Shown here: one piece after another, positions 1-7,947 of the stretch
Layout of the letters: each line of letters begins with the position of its first letter
How positions within the stretch are numbered: position 1 is the first letter of the stretch
The notes under the pieces: model-generated
Seen by the model: the letters and a program-made list of their open reading frames with translations, nothing else
What the model was told of the DNA's origin: nothing
Databases searched by the model: none
Position numbers and translations under genes: made by a program
Assembly (NCBI RefSeq): GCF_003925875.1
Contig: NZ_AP019309.1
Location: 1,984,001-2,048,000, forward strand
Length of the DNA: 64,000 nt
Direction: 5' to 3'
From: Intestinibaculum porci
Lineage (GTDB): Bacteria > Bacillota_I > Bacilli_A > Erysipelotrichales > Coprobacillaceae

Positions 1-273
1 CCTCACAATCCATTAACCAGATCAGTAGCCGTTGGAATACTAAGAAGAATTTCCAAAAATATTGGAATGAAAAGTCCAAACGGATTCCACGTTATCAGAA
101 AGACATTCGCTACGGATCGAATCAAGAGTGGCGTTGGTTTAAATAATACTGCGGCGGTGCTTGGGCATTCAGATACTGAGAACGTCAAAAAATATGTATC
201 ACTTGACGAAAAGAATATGAAAAAATGCCCCCTTTCGCTTGATGGCATAGAAATGGAGGAAATAATGAAATGA
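1..273 (+). CDS. Tyrosine recombinase, first of RIT trio (C-terminal part)
   Basis: The frame is open to the left window edge, so only the C-terminal end of the catalytic domain is present. Visible active-site elements are the box HVIR (HxxR), the motif VLGHSD carrying the second histidine, and a tyrosine in KKYVSL. Its stop overlaps the start of the next recombinase by four bases (ATGA), implying translational coupling. By position it corresponds to RitA of RIT elements. The internal Met often called as a start is not the true start. Confidence 0.8.
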   Translation, partial: PHNPLTRSVAVGILRRISKNIGMKSPNGFHVIRKTFATDRIKSGVGLNNTAAVLGHSDTENVKKYVSLDEKNMKKCPLSLDGIEMEEIMK

Positions 274-1211
274 AAGAGACATTAAGCATTTATGGAGCAT
301 ACATCAGTGAGTACATCAGCTACCGGATAAGCAACGGATTTTCAGCCTCAACTTTTGATAAGCTTTACATGTTTGACAGATTTCTTGCGGAAAAAAATTA
401 TAATCAAAAGATTCTGACTAAAGAAATAATAGATGAGTGGGATAAAAGAAGAGAAACGGAATCAAACGTGACCCAGCTTAAAAGAATATCTACAGTGCGC
501 ATCTTTTGCATCTATTTGAATTCGATTGGTGTCCAGGCACATGTATCCAGAACCTCGATAAAAGTAGTTAAGACTGTTCCTTTTGTGTTTACCCGAAAAG
601 AAATCATTAATCTTTTTAAAGAACTGGACAAGTATTTCCGTACGAAATCACATCATTACAGATACATGATGCCAGTTTTGTTTCGGCTTATGTATACGAC
701 TGGAATGAGAGTCGGCGAAGCAGTAAGTCTTAGGCATGAACATATTGATTTAAAGAGGAATGTAATAGTTGTAGAAAATGGAAAAAACAAGCTTACCCGT
801 CTTGTTTACATGAGCGATGATGTCAGTTCAATGATGAGTGATTACATGAAAAAAATCTTTAATGAAAAGTCCCTCTCTCAATGGCTTTTCCCAAGCACAA
901 AGGCTGATAAGCATATCGTGAGCTCAACTGTCGCTGATTACTTCAGCAGAGTTATCCGTAAAATGGGTTACACGAACCCTGACTATCATCCTGTGCCGCA
1001 TTCCTTGCGTCATTCATATTGTGTACATGTGATTGACGGATGGATCAAAAACGGCGAAAACCTCAATGAACTAATGCCATATCTTGAAAAGCAAATGGGC
1101 CACAAGAACCATAAGTCCACATGGTACTATTATCATATGGTTTATGACAGCTATGAGTGTGTTGTCACGAAGACACGCGATATCTATCCGGAGGTGAGCG
1201 ATGATGGCTAA
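270..1211 (+). CDS. Tyrosine recombinase, second of RIT trio
   Basis: This is a 313-aa phage-integrase-family protein. The N-terminal ~110 residues resemble a SAM-like core-binding domain. The catalytic domain shows the first arginine in TTGMRVGEA, then HSLRHSY (HxxR), MGHKNH and a tyrosine-rich STWYYYHM that supplies the nucleophile. It starts inside the stop of the preceding recombinase and ends 11 nt inside the next one, so the three are one transcription and translation unit. By position it corresponds to RitB. It catalyses DNA strand exchange for element movement; individual roles of the three proteins are not deducible here. Confidence 0.88.
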   Translation: MKETLSIYGAYISEYISYRISNGFSASTFDKLYMFDRFLAEKNYNQKILTKEIIDEWDKRRETESNVTQLKRISTVRIFCIYLNSIGVQAHVSRTSIKVVKTVPFVFTRKEIINLFKELDKYFRTKSHHYRYMMPVLFRLMYTTGMRVGEAVSLRHEHIDLKRNVIVVENGKNKLTRLVYMSDDVSSMMSDYMKKIFNEKSLSQWLFPSTKADKHIVSSTVADYFSRVIRKMGYTNPDYHPVPHSLRHSYCVHVIDGWIKNGENLNELMPYLEKQMGHKNHKSTWYYYHMVYDSYECVVTKTRDIYPEVSDDG

Positions 1212-2214
1212 GCCTTCTCTTTCTGAACTGTTTTTTGCATATGCTACGGATTTTTTGACCGCATATCTGACAGAAAAGCTCTCAAGAAGCAGTAAGACTG
1301 CTGAAAGCTACCGTGATGCCCTAACCATCTTTCGAAGATACATCAACAGTGAATTACAAATTAGTCTTCTTAAATTCAAAACAGAAGATATAACTGTTGA
1401 TCTTATTCTTGACTATAGAGATTATCTCCAAAAAAAATATGCAATTACTACGGTTAACCAGCGCATCGCTGCAATTAAGACTTATCTCAAATACATTGCT
1501 GAATGTGATACAAAATACGTGAGCATAAGCATAAAAATAGATCGCATACCATCTCTGAAAGCACCGGTTAGAATCAGACCGGTCCTTGATGATGATCTTA
1601 TCAGGCGGATTATTGACGAAGCATCAAAGACAAGAAAGTCATCAAGAAATGTAATGATCATCATTCTTTTATATGATACTGCAATGAGGATTTCTGAGCT
1701 CACAAACCTGAAAATGTGCGATTTGTTTTTAAGCAATGAAGATCTTCCATATATTCATGTTCGCGGAAAGGGAGATAAGGAAAGAATTATTGTTTTGAGT
1801 GAGAGAGCAGCACAGTATCTTAATAAGTACATTAGAAAATATCATTCCAGAGGTGAGTGTGAATACCTGTTTTATACCTGTATCAAAGGAAATAATGATA
1901 AGATTTCAAATTCAACAGTTGAAAAAATGCTCGATGAAATCACTGCCCGACTGAAGGCTCAAAGAATAACTGATCTAACTTCCATACATCCTCATATGTT
2001 CAGAAGAAGCCGATCCACACATCTTTATCAGGATGGTGTACCGCTTGAACAAATAGCCCGGATTCTAGGACATGCAAATCTTGAAACAACACAGATTTAT
2101 GCACAAATGTCAAAAGAAAAAATGAAAAAAATTATTGAGATTGAAAAAGATAAACTTGTTGATCCGGAATGGGATGAAGATGATGAAATTGCGAGAATGT
2201 TCGGTCTCAAATGA
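1201..2214 (+). CDS. Tyrosine recombinase, third of RIT trio (XerC/D-like)
   Basis: This is a 337-aa XerC/D-like recombinase. The N-terminal core-binding domain (about 10-110) is followed by the catalytic domain with AMRISELTNL (first Arg), HMFRRS (HxxR), ILGHANLETTQIY (His and Tyr nucleophile) and an acidic C-terminal tail. A strong ribosome binding site GGAGGTGAG precedes the paired start codons ATGATG. It overlaps the previous gene by 11 nt. By position it corresponds to RitC. All active-site residues appear intact. Confidence 0.88.
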   Translation: MMAKPSLSELFFAYATDFLTAYLTEKLSRSSKTAESYRDALTIFRRYINSELQISLLKFKTEDITVDLILDYRDYLQKKYAITTVNQRIAAIKTYLKYIAECDTKYVSISIKIDRIPSLKAPVRIRPVLDDDLIRRIIDEASKTRKSSRNVMIIILLYDTAMRISELTNLKMCDLFLSNEDLPYIHVRGKGDKERIIVLSERAAQYLNKYIRKYHSRGECEYLFYTCIKGNNDKISNSTVEKMLDEITARLKAQRITDLTSIHPHMFRRSRSTHLYQDGVPLEQIARILGHANLETTQIYAQMSKEKMKKIIEIEKDKLVDPEWDEDDEIARMFGLK

Positions 2215-2230
2215 AGTACTTACTCTTATA

Positions 2231-2258
2231 ATGACTGACGATGGGTCAGTCATTTTTA
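2231..2258 (+). terminator. Rho-independent terminator after RIT genes
   Basis: A perfect 9-bp stem (ATGACTGAC / GTCAGTCAT) with a 5-nt loop is followed by a run of five T. It lies 17 nt after the third recombinase stop. Confidence 0.9.
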
Positions 2259-2325
2259 GCTTCCTCTAAATATTATGCGGAAGAAAAAAAGCAATTATTC
2301 AGTGCTATACAGGCATAGCATTAAA

Positions 2326-2379
2326 CTTCCACATAATTAAAAGTTCCACATAAAATTTTTTATGTGGAAGTCTACATAA
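2326..2379. repeat. Repeat cluster at RIT element right end
   Basis: Two direct copies of a TTCCACATAA unit (near 2327 and 2344) are followed by an inverted copy TTATGTGGAA (2360-2369). The second copy and the inverted copy form a 12-bp hairpin. A degenerate TCTACATAAA ends at the switch into tniA sequence. These are plausible recombinase binding sites at the element end; that role is inferred. Confidence 0.55.
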
Positions 2380-2874
2380 AAAATCGAAAGGTTCTTTCTC
2401 CGGGTTAGACAGCAGTGGTTAAATGCGGATAATGGGGAAGCCTACGAAAATATTGATGATCTCAATGAAAAGCTTCGCGAATGGATAGCTGTTTATAACA
2501 GGACTGAGCATGGTGGCCTGACTGGCCGTGATGATAACTGTAATACACCAATGAAGCGTTTTATGAAGGATATGCATGATATCTCCCCGCATCAGGCCGC
2601 TAATATTCGCAAGAATGAATACAACGAATGGGTTGAAAACTGCTTTCTTTATGAAGAAAAGCATAGAGTAAACGCAGACAGCAGCGTCAAAGTGATGAAT
2701 ATGTCATTTGATGCCCCTGCAAAGTATAGCGGCTCAATGGTGATTATTCAGTATGAGCCAGGCAACCCTGAACGCGTTTATCTTTATGATCCGGCCAACA
2801 AAGAAAAAATCAAGCTGGAAAAGACAGATAAGGTATCAAACAGCAAAAAAAGAAGAGAAGAAATTATTTACTAA
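2380..2874 (+). pseudogene. TniA-like DDE integrase, C-terminal fragment
   Basis: Translation from about 2380 gives KIERFFLRVRQQWL, the motif that follows the last catalytic Glu region in Mu/TniA-type integrases. It continues with the VYNRTEHGGL segment and a Mu-transposase C-terminal beta-barrel-like domain (SGSMVIIQYEPGNPERVYLYD). There is no start codon and the catalytic core is missing, so it is a fragment cut by the RIT element junction. The stop lies 14 nt before the ATPase gene start, the usual tniA-tniB arrangement. The first in-frame ATG (2551) is internal. Confidence 0.8.
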
Positions 2875-3259
2875 CGACAGGAGAAACAAAAATGGAATTT
2901 ACAACTTATTACGGCATGGATTATAACCCTTTTACAAAGGAAATATCATCCAACAACTTATTTGAGTCCAACGATTATCTGCAAATGAAAAACAGGATTA
3001 ATTTTCTGATTGAAAATCGCGGAATAGGCCTGTTTATGGGTGATCCGGGAATGGGCAAAACCTCATCGCTAAGAAGCGTAATTTACGGCCTTGATAAAAG
3101 CAGATATAAAATTATTTACATTTGCATGACAACTATTACGCCTTTGGACTTTTACAAGACTCTCAATGATGCACTTGGACTTGAAGATAACAGCCGAAAA
3201 GCGGTGCTCTTCAAGCAAATCCAGGAAGAGATAGCAAAGCTTTATAAGGATCACATTAA

Positions 3260-5022
3260 CTTGAATTCCCTAGAACAGTTTTTAACTACACTGATTTCTA
3301 GATGGATTAATATATAGAATTATGTTGTTAACATCACTATAAATTGAATTTTTACATTGAAATAATTAGCACGATATAGTATAATGTAGTTATAAAGAAT
3401 TAGATTTATAACTACTCATGCAAAAGAGGTGCTAATATGAAGCTCAGTTATCAGACAATTAATGGAACACTTTATGCTAAAATCCCTGGCAAATCAGTCC
3501 GCAAAAACGGCAAGATCGTTAAGCAAGGTGCTAAACATTTAGGCAAGGTTATCGATAAGGAAAACAATATCTTTTTCAATAAAGAAAGAGGCATGTTTAC
3601 CTATGATCCTGAAACTGGTGAATTCGGTGAAGCTGATGAATCCTATGTATCTGATGTTCAGCCTGATAAGCGCAAAAGACAGCGTACTATTCTTGATTAT
3701 GGCGATGCCTACTTCGTAGATCAGCTTATTCATCATATGGGATATGACAAAGTCATTGATGAAATCAGCTATAAAAACAAAGATACCTTATATGCAATGG
3801 TTGCCTACTATGTCATTTCCAACGCTGCTAACTGTCATGCCAATACCTGGTATGAAGGGAGCTTTGAAAGCATTCTTTATCCAAAGGCTAATCTCACATC
3901 TCAGAGAATAAGTGACTTTATGAGATCAATTGGCAAATCAGAAAATGTCCTTAAATTCTTTGAAAATCATATGAAGTGGATCAAAGAAAACATTTCGTCT
4001 GATAAAGCTATAATCATTGACAGCACAGGGCTTCCTAACAGTATTCATATGCCATTAACTGCAATCAGTAACCACAATGGGAAGGTTTCCAATGAGGCTA
4101 GAATGATTACAACACTTCAGAGAGATACAGGCTATCCCCTAATGTTTAGAATTATTCCAGGCAATATCGTTGATATGAATACACTGATCAGATCAGTAAA
4201 TGTACTTGATAATTTAGGCAATATTGAAACAGACTATATTCTTAGTGATGCTGGTTATTATACCCTTGAGGATATTAATGAGCTTTATCGAGCTAACATC
4301 GATTTCCTGATGAGACTGCCTGAGAAATATAGACTATATCGTGATTTGATCAATAAATACGGTCCCGAACTAAAGCAGGAAAGAAATATGGTCAAATATA
4401 GTGATAGAGTCGTCTATATCAAACAGATCGAAGTTAGCATTGGTGATGGACATAAGGCTTATGCTTTTCTAGGATATGATCTAGATCAGGTAGATCATGA
4501 AATACATAAGTGTCTGAATAAGAGCAAAGAAATGTCAACTATGCAGATCCAAAAAAAGCTTGAATCAATGGGATATTTTGTACTGATTTCAAGTCTTCCA
4601 TTCCCAATTGAAGAAGTGCTTCCTGCCTACTATACTAGACAGCTGGTTGAGCAGTACTTTGATTTAAGCAAGGGATCATCTAAGCTGACACCACTTCGCG
4701 TTCATAGCGAAGAAGCAGTAAGAGGTCACCTGTTATTATCAATGATTGCGGCAACCATTAACGTGTATATCCAAAAGAAAACAAAGAAAACTGCAACCAA
4801 CCAGGAAGGCATATTCATGGGACTCAGAAATCAGAAGTGCCTCGTCTACAAGACAGTCACTTCAGTTGAAGAGCCACAAAAAAGAGCTAATGATATCTAT
4901 AATGCGTTTAATATTTCATGCCCACTTTCATACACAAAAAGAGGCAGTGATTGGGTACCAAAATTTCACCTAAAAAGGCATGAAGATGAGGTGTAGTTAT
5001 AAACTATACCCGGGAATTCAAG
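3260..5022 (+). mobile_element. IS1634-like insertion sequence (1763 bp)
   Basis: The ends are imperfect 32-bp inverted repeats: both begin CTTGAATTCCC and share AGTTT and TAACTACAC blocks, about 27 of 32 matching. A 5-bp duplication ATTAA flanks the element (3255-3259 and 5023-5027). Removing it restores the host ATPase reading frame, which fixes the boundaries. The right inverted repeat overlaps the transposase stop codon. It contains one transposase gene. Confidence 0.92.
3437..4996 (+). CDS. IS1634-like (IS4 superfamily) transposase
   Basis: This 519-aa DDE transposase starts with an N-terminal segment (about 1-70) rich in Lys/Gly and ending FTYDPETGEFG. Candidate catalytic residues are the Asp in IIIDSTGLPN, the Asp in YILSDAGYY and the Glu in YYTRQLVEQYFDLSKG, followed by an RVHSEEAVRGHLLLS segment typical of IS1634/IS4 enzymes. 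The start follows AAAGAGGTGCTAAT, a good ribosome binding site. It appears intact. Its N-terminal segment resembles the small standalone proteins of the two IS66-type elements in this window (9857-10225 and 32667-33029). Confidence 0.9.
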   Translation: MKLSYQTINGTLYAKIPGKSVRKNGKIVKQGAKHLGKVIDKENNIFFNKERGMFTYDPETGEFGEADESYVSDVQPDKRKRQRTILDYGDAYFVDQLIHHMGYDKVIDEISYKNKDTLYAMVAYYVISNAANCHANTWYEGSFESILYPKANLTSQRISDFMRSIGKSENVLKFFENHMKWIKENISSDKAIIIDSTGLPNSIHMPLTAISNHNGKVSNEARMITTLQRDTGYPLMFRIIPGNIVDMNTLIRSVNVLDNLGNIETDYILSDAGYYTLEDINELYRANIDFLMRLPEKYRLYRDLINKYGPELKQERNMVKYSDRVVYIKQIEVSIGDGHKAYAFLGYDLDQVDHEIHKCLNKSKEMSTMQIQKKLESMGYFVLISSLPFPIEEVLPAYYTRQLVEQYFDLSKGSSKLTPLRVHSEEAVRGHLLLSMIAATINVYIQKKTKKTATNQEGIFMGLRNQKCLVYKTVTSVEEPQKRANDIYNAFNISCPLSYTKRGSDWVPKFHLKRHEDEV

Positions 5023-5523
5023 ATTAATGTCATTATTGTAATAGACGAAGTGCAGTTTTTATCAAAAAAGGTTCTTCAGGAATTTACAATGCTTATGAAT
5101 TTTGCATTTGATTCCGAAGATTACTGTACGCTCATCCTGGTTGGCCAGCCGATAATTGAGAAGACGCTTAGAGCTAAGGCTCTTGAGCCTTTTCGTCAGC
5201 GTATTAATATGCACTATACCCTAACGGGATTCACTGTTGATGAAGTAAAAAAATACGTTGAGGATCGTCTGGCACTTGTTCACTGCAGCAAGGAGCTCTT
5301 CACACCAGAGTCGTATCACACACTTCATTCTCTGATGCAGGGTTCGACGCGAGTGCTTAACGCAATTATAACCAAAAGCCTGATCATAGGCATGAACCAT
5401 GAATGCCGTCCTATTAATACCGATGTGATTATGGAGGCAAACGAGGAAGCAAGAGTCTAAACGATATATAAAGATTATATGATCCTTATATGATGATTAT
5501 ATTATTCAGAAGGAGAAGCAAAA

Positions 5524-5709
5524 ATGAGTAAAAAAAGAAAAATGGTTTCATTTTCATTAGAAGTGGAAGTTTATGAAAGACTTCATCAGTATGCGTTTGA
5601 ACAGCATCAGTCAATGGCGTCACTGATTACATCGTGGATAATGAATTCAAAAATTAAAAATGAAGTGAGCTGGCGACAGCAAAGCCTGTTCGACAATGAT
5701 AAAAAGTAA
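5524..5709 (+). CDS. Small ribbon-helix-helix-like protein (61 aa)
   Basis: This 61-aa basic protein starts with KKRKMVSFSLEVEVYERL, a short beta strand, followed by two helices (HQYAFEQHQSMASLITSWIMN), the pattern of MetJ/Arc/CopG-type DNA-binding proteins. It has a strong ribosome binding site (AGAAGGAG). It lies 63 nt after the tniB-like gene in the same orientation, so it is probably a transposon-borne regulator or accessory protein. The family assignment rests on pattern alone. Confidence 0.6.
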   Translation: MSKKRKMVSFSLEVEVYERLHQYAFEQHQSMASLITSWIMNSKIKNEVSWRQQSLFDNDKK

Positions 5710-5739
5710 TTAATTAAAAGCAAATACGGAGGCAAATAT

Positions 5740-6116
5740 ATGAATGAAATTGATTTTTGGGCTGTAGATAAAAAAACAAGCCAGTAAAAGCAAAAATTTA
5801 TAATATGCTTTATAGCCTGTCTTTCTCATTTGATATACATACGAAAGACGAAAGCACATATACGTGCTATCTAACAAGAGAGTATTATTATTTAAATTGT
5901 GATCTGAAAAGCAGACCAGTAATAATTATTGATAATATCTATGGTGAGGTTTTTGTAGTGAAATGTATTCAGTCTCCTGAAAGGGATGCGGTTAATAAAA
6001 GAATTATATATAGCCAGACAAATAACATGGAGGTATCAACTCTGATTAGTCGAGCCATAAGCGAAATTTCCATGTACTTTCCAATGGCTTTCGATTTTGA
6101 AGAAAAAGAATATTGA
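5740..6116 (+). pseudogene. Hypothetical transposon passenger, probable frameshift in a poly-A run
   Basis: A ribosome binding site (CGGAGGC) precedes an ATG at 5740 that opens MNEIDFWAVDKKTSQ and stops at 5787. A second frame becomes open at 5772 and continues for about 115 codons to 6116 with no ribosome binding site before its first ATG (5805). Both frames meet at a run of seven A (5770-5776). A one-base change there would give one protein of about 125 aa. The product is not recognised; it contains YLTREYYYLN and a C-terminal SRAISEISMYFPMAF helix. Programmed slippage is an alternative to mutation. Confidence 0.6.
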
Positions 6117-6194
6117 TAACACCATTATCTTCTTACCTTCCTACATAAATAACCAAATCTTAAAATAGAAGAACGCTTACTTTAAGCAATAGGA

Positions 6195-6252
6195 TAGAGG
6201 GAAATTAATCCCCCTTCCATTGCACCATACGTACGGATCTCGTATATGGCGC
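6195..6252 (-). other. Group II intron domains V and VI
   Basis: On the minus strand a hairpin with arms GCGCCATATACG and CCGTACGTATGGTGC (loop AGAT) has the domain V shape. It is followed by a GGGGGATTAATTTCCC stem whose A-rich internal bulge could supply the branch-point adenosine of domain VI. It lies just after the reverse-transcriptase stop codon (6257), as expected. Confidence 0.8.
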
Positions 6253-7639
6253 TACATTACATTATGCACAATTTATCTAGATAGTAACTAAGGGGATTGA
6301 CCAAACCTGGGCAGTCTCCTTTATCTTTCTCAAGAAATTTAGGACTTAAAATAAAATTAACAACATTACCGGTTGCATTACGGTACCATCCCAGACGCGA
6401 ATTAGCTACTTTAAAGATATCATCGAATGAAAAATGACAATGCATAATCTTATTCAGATATGTAAGATGTCTAAAGATCGTTTTGGGTCTTTTCCACATT
6501 TTTAAAATGATAACCCTGATCTTGTGACGTAACCACTTGCCCAACTCAATAAGAAAGCTTTTCATCATACCAATACGGAAGTAATTAATCCATCCTCTCA
6601 GTATTTGATTGACTTTCGTAATTGTATCTGCAAGCGTGCGGGCTACAGCTCTTTTTCTCAAAAGAACCACTTTAAGCTTGTCATAAAGTCTCTTCTTTCT
6701 ATCATCAGCAGGTTTACATCTCCATTGTTCTTTATAATGCAAGAACGTAAAGCCAAGAAATATACTCTTGTTGGGGCGTACAACTTTGGTTTTTGTTGCA
6801 TTAACCTTCAAGAATAGCTTTCTTTCTATCCATGAGCTAATTGATTTCATCACCCGGTTTGCTGACATTTCACTTTTTACGTATACACATGTGTCATCAG
6901 CGTACCTCGAAAAATTTAATCCTCGTTGCTCTAACTCTTTATCGAGCTTATCAAGATATATATTACTGCAGATCACGCTTAAGGGTCCGCCCTGAGGCAT
7001 ACCCAGCGGTGTAGGTGATATTATCCCATTCTCCATCACTCCGGCTTTGAGAAAAGAACGGATAAGATGAAGAATATTCCTATCGTTCACCTTTTCTCTA
7101 ATAATGGATATGAGCTTGTCCTGATTGACTGTATCAAAAAACTTCTCAATATCCAAGTCAACGACCCACTCATATCCTGCATTAAGATAACCAAGGACCT
7201 CATGGACTGCCGTATGGCAACTTCTCCCAGGTCTAAAGCCATGACTATGCTCGCTGAACAACGGCTCATAAATTTCAGACAACTGCTGAGCGACTGCCTG
7301 CTGGATAACCCTATCAACAACCGAAGGGATTCCAAGCGGTCTCTTTTTGTTGCTGTTTGGCTTTTCAATATAAACCCTCTTAACAGGAAGAGGACAGTAT
7401 CTTCTTTCTCTGATTTGAGCACAGATCTCTTCTTCATGTCCAAAGAAATACAGGTCCAATTCTTCGACGGACATGCCATCAATTCCTGCTTTTCCTTTGT
7501 TATTCTTAATTTGATGGTAAGCGTTAGATTAAATATCCATAATTACAAAATTATGATAATTTAAAATCTATATAAGCATGATTTTTGATTTTAAACCGGT
7601 TACTCTCTAACTTGAATAAATATAACTTTTAATGGAAAT

Positions 7640-7674
7640 CCCCCAGCTACTGCTGCTAACAGTGTTGCCGGGGG
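7640..7674 (-). terminator. GC-rich hairpin downstream of IS66 tnpC
   Basis: The arms CCCCCAGC.ACTG and CAGT..GCCGGGGG form a strong stem, enclosed by a weaker outer pairing of ATATAACTT and AAGTTATAT. It lies about 270 nt after tnpC. There is no T-run on the minus strand, so it could be a terminator without U-tract or an end structure protecting the element from outside transcription. Confidence 0.4.
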
Positions 7675-7947
7675 TGTTTAATTTGGCTAAGTTATATTAA
7701 TGACATCTTATTCAGAGTATTGATTTTACTTTTTTGTTATGCCTGAAGGCTGCTGCGGGCTGGATCAGTGTAATAAAGATATAACTTCATAGTCTGATCT
7801 GCTAGCGGTACTATGTCTGGTTAGTGTTTGCATAGATTTATGATCTTTCAGCTGTCTTCAGCAGGCTGCATATTAATCGATTAAGGCAATTCTTTTTGCC
7901 CGGGATATTAATAAAACCCAAAACAAGCACTCCTAGGCCGGCGGCTG

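Larger units (their letters stand above)
1..2379 (+). mobile_element. RIT (recombinase-in-trio) element, left part outside window
   Basis: Three tyrosine recombinase genes lie head to tail with overlapping stop and start codons (4-nt and 11-nt overlaps), which is the hallmark of RIT elements. The first gene runs off the left edge. After the third gene come a terminator and a cluster of short repeats. At about 2380 the sequence switches abruptly, within a few bases, into the middle of a tniA-type integrase reading frame. I infer that this is the right boundary of an insertion into that gene; the left boundary is not visible. Confidence 0.75.
2892..5460 (+). pseudogene. TniB/ExeA-like AAA ATPase split by an IS1634-like element
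   Basis: The left part (2892-3259) encodes an AAA ATPase N-terminus with Walker A GDPGMGKTS. The right part (5028-5460) continues with the C-terminal half. Deleting 3260-5027 (the IS plus one copy of the ATTAA duplication) joins KDHIN to VIIVIDEVQFL exactly in frame, recreating Walker B and a 266-residue protein of normal family length. In this family the ATPase partners TniA in target selection. As it stands the gene is broken: the left half runs 19 codons into the IS before a stop. A GTG at 5050 is not a genuine start. Confidence 0.88.

Noticed and set aside
3263-3268. GAATTC at both ends of the IS1634-like element as its target duplication
   Set aside because: It leaves the ATPase out of frame, and the palindrome belongs to the longer inverted repeat CTTGAATTCCC. 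ATTAA just outside restores the frame exactly.
5050-5460. Separate 136-aa ATPase gene
   Set aside because: It is the C-terminal half of the split TniB-like gene; its GTG start lies inside the Walker B segment and lacks a ribosome binding site.
7067-7564. 165-codon plus-strand ORF
   Set aside because: It is antisense to the reverse transcriptase with no start signals; the minus strand has the YADD-containing frame.
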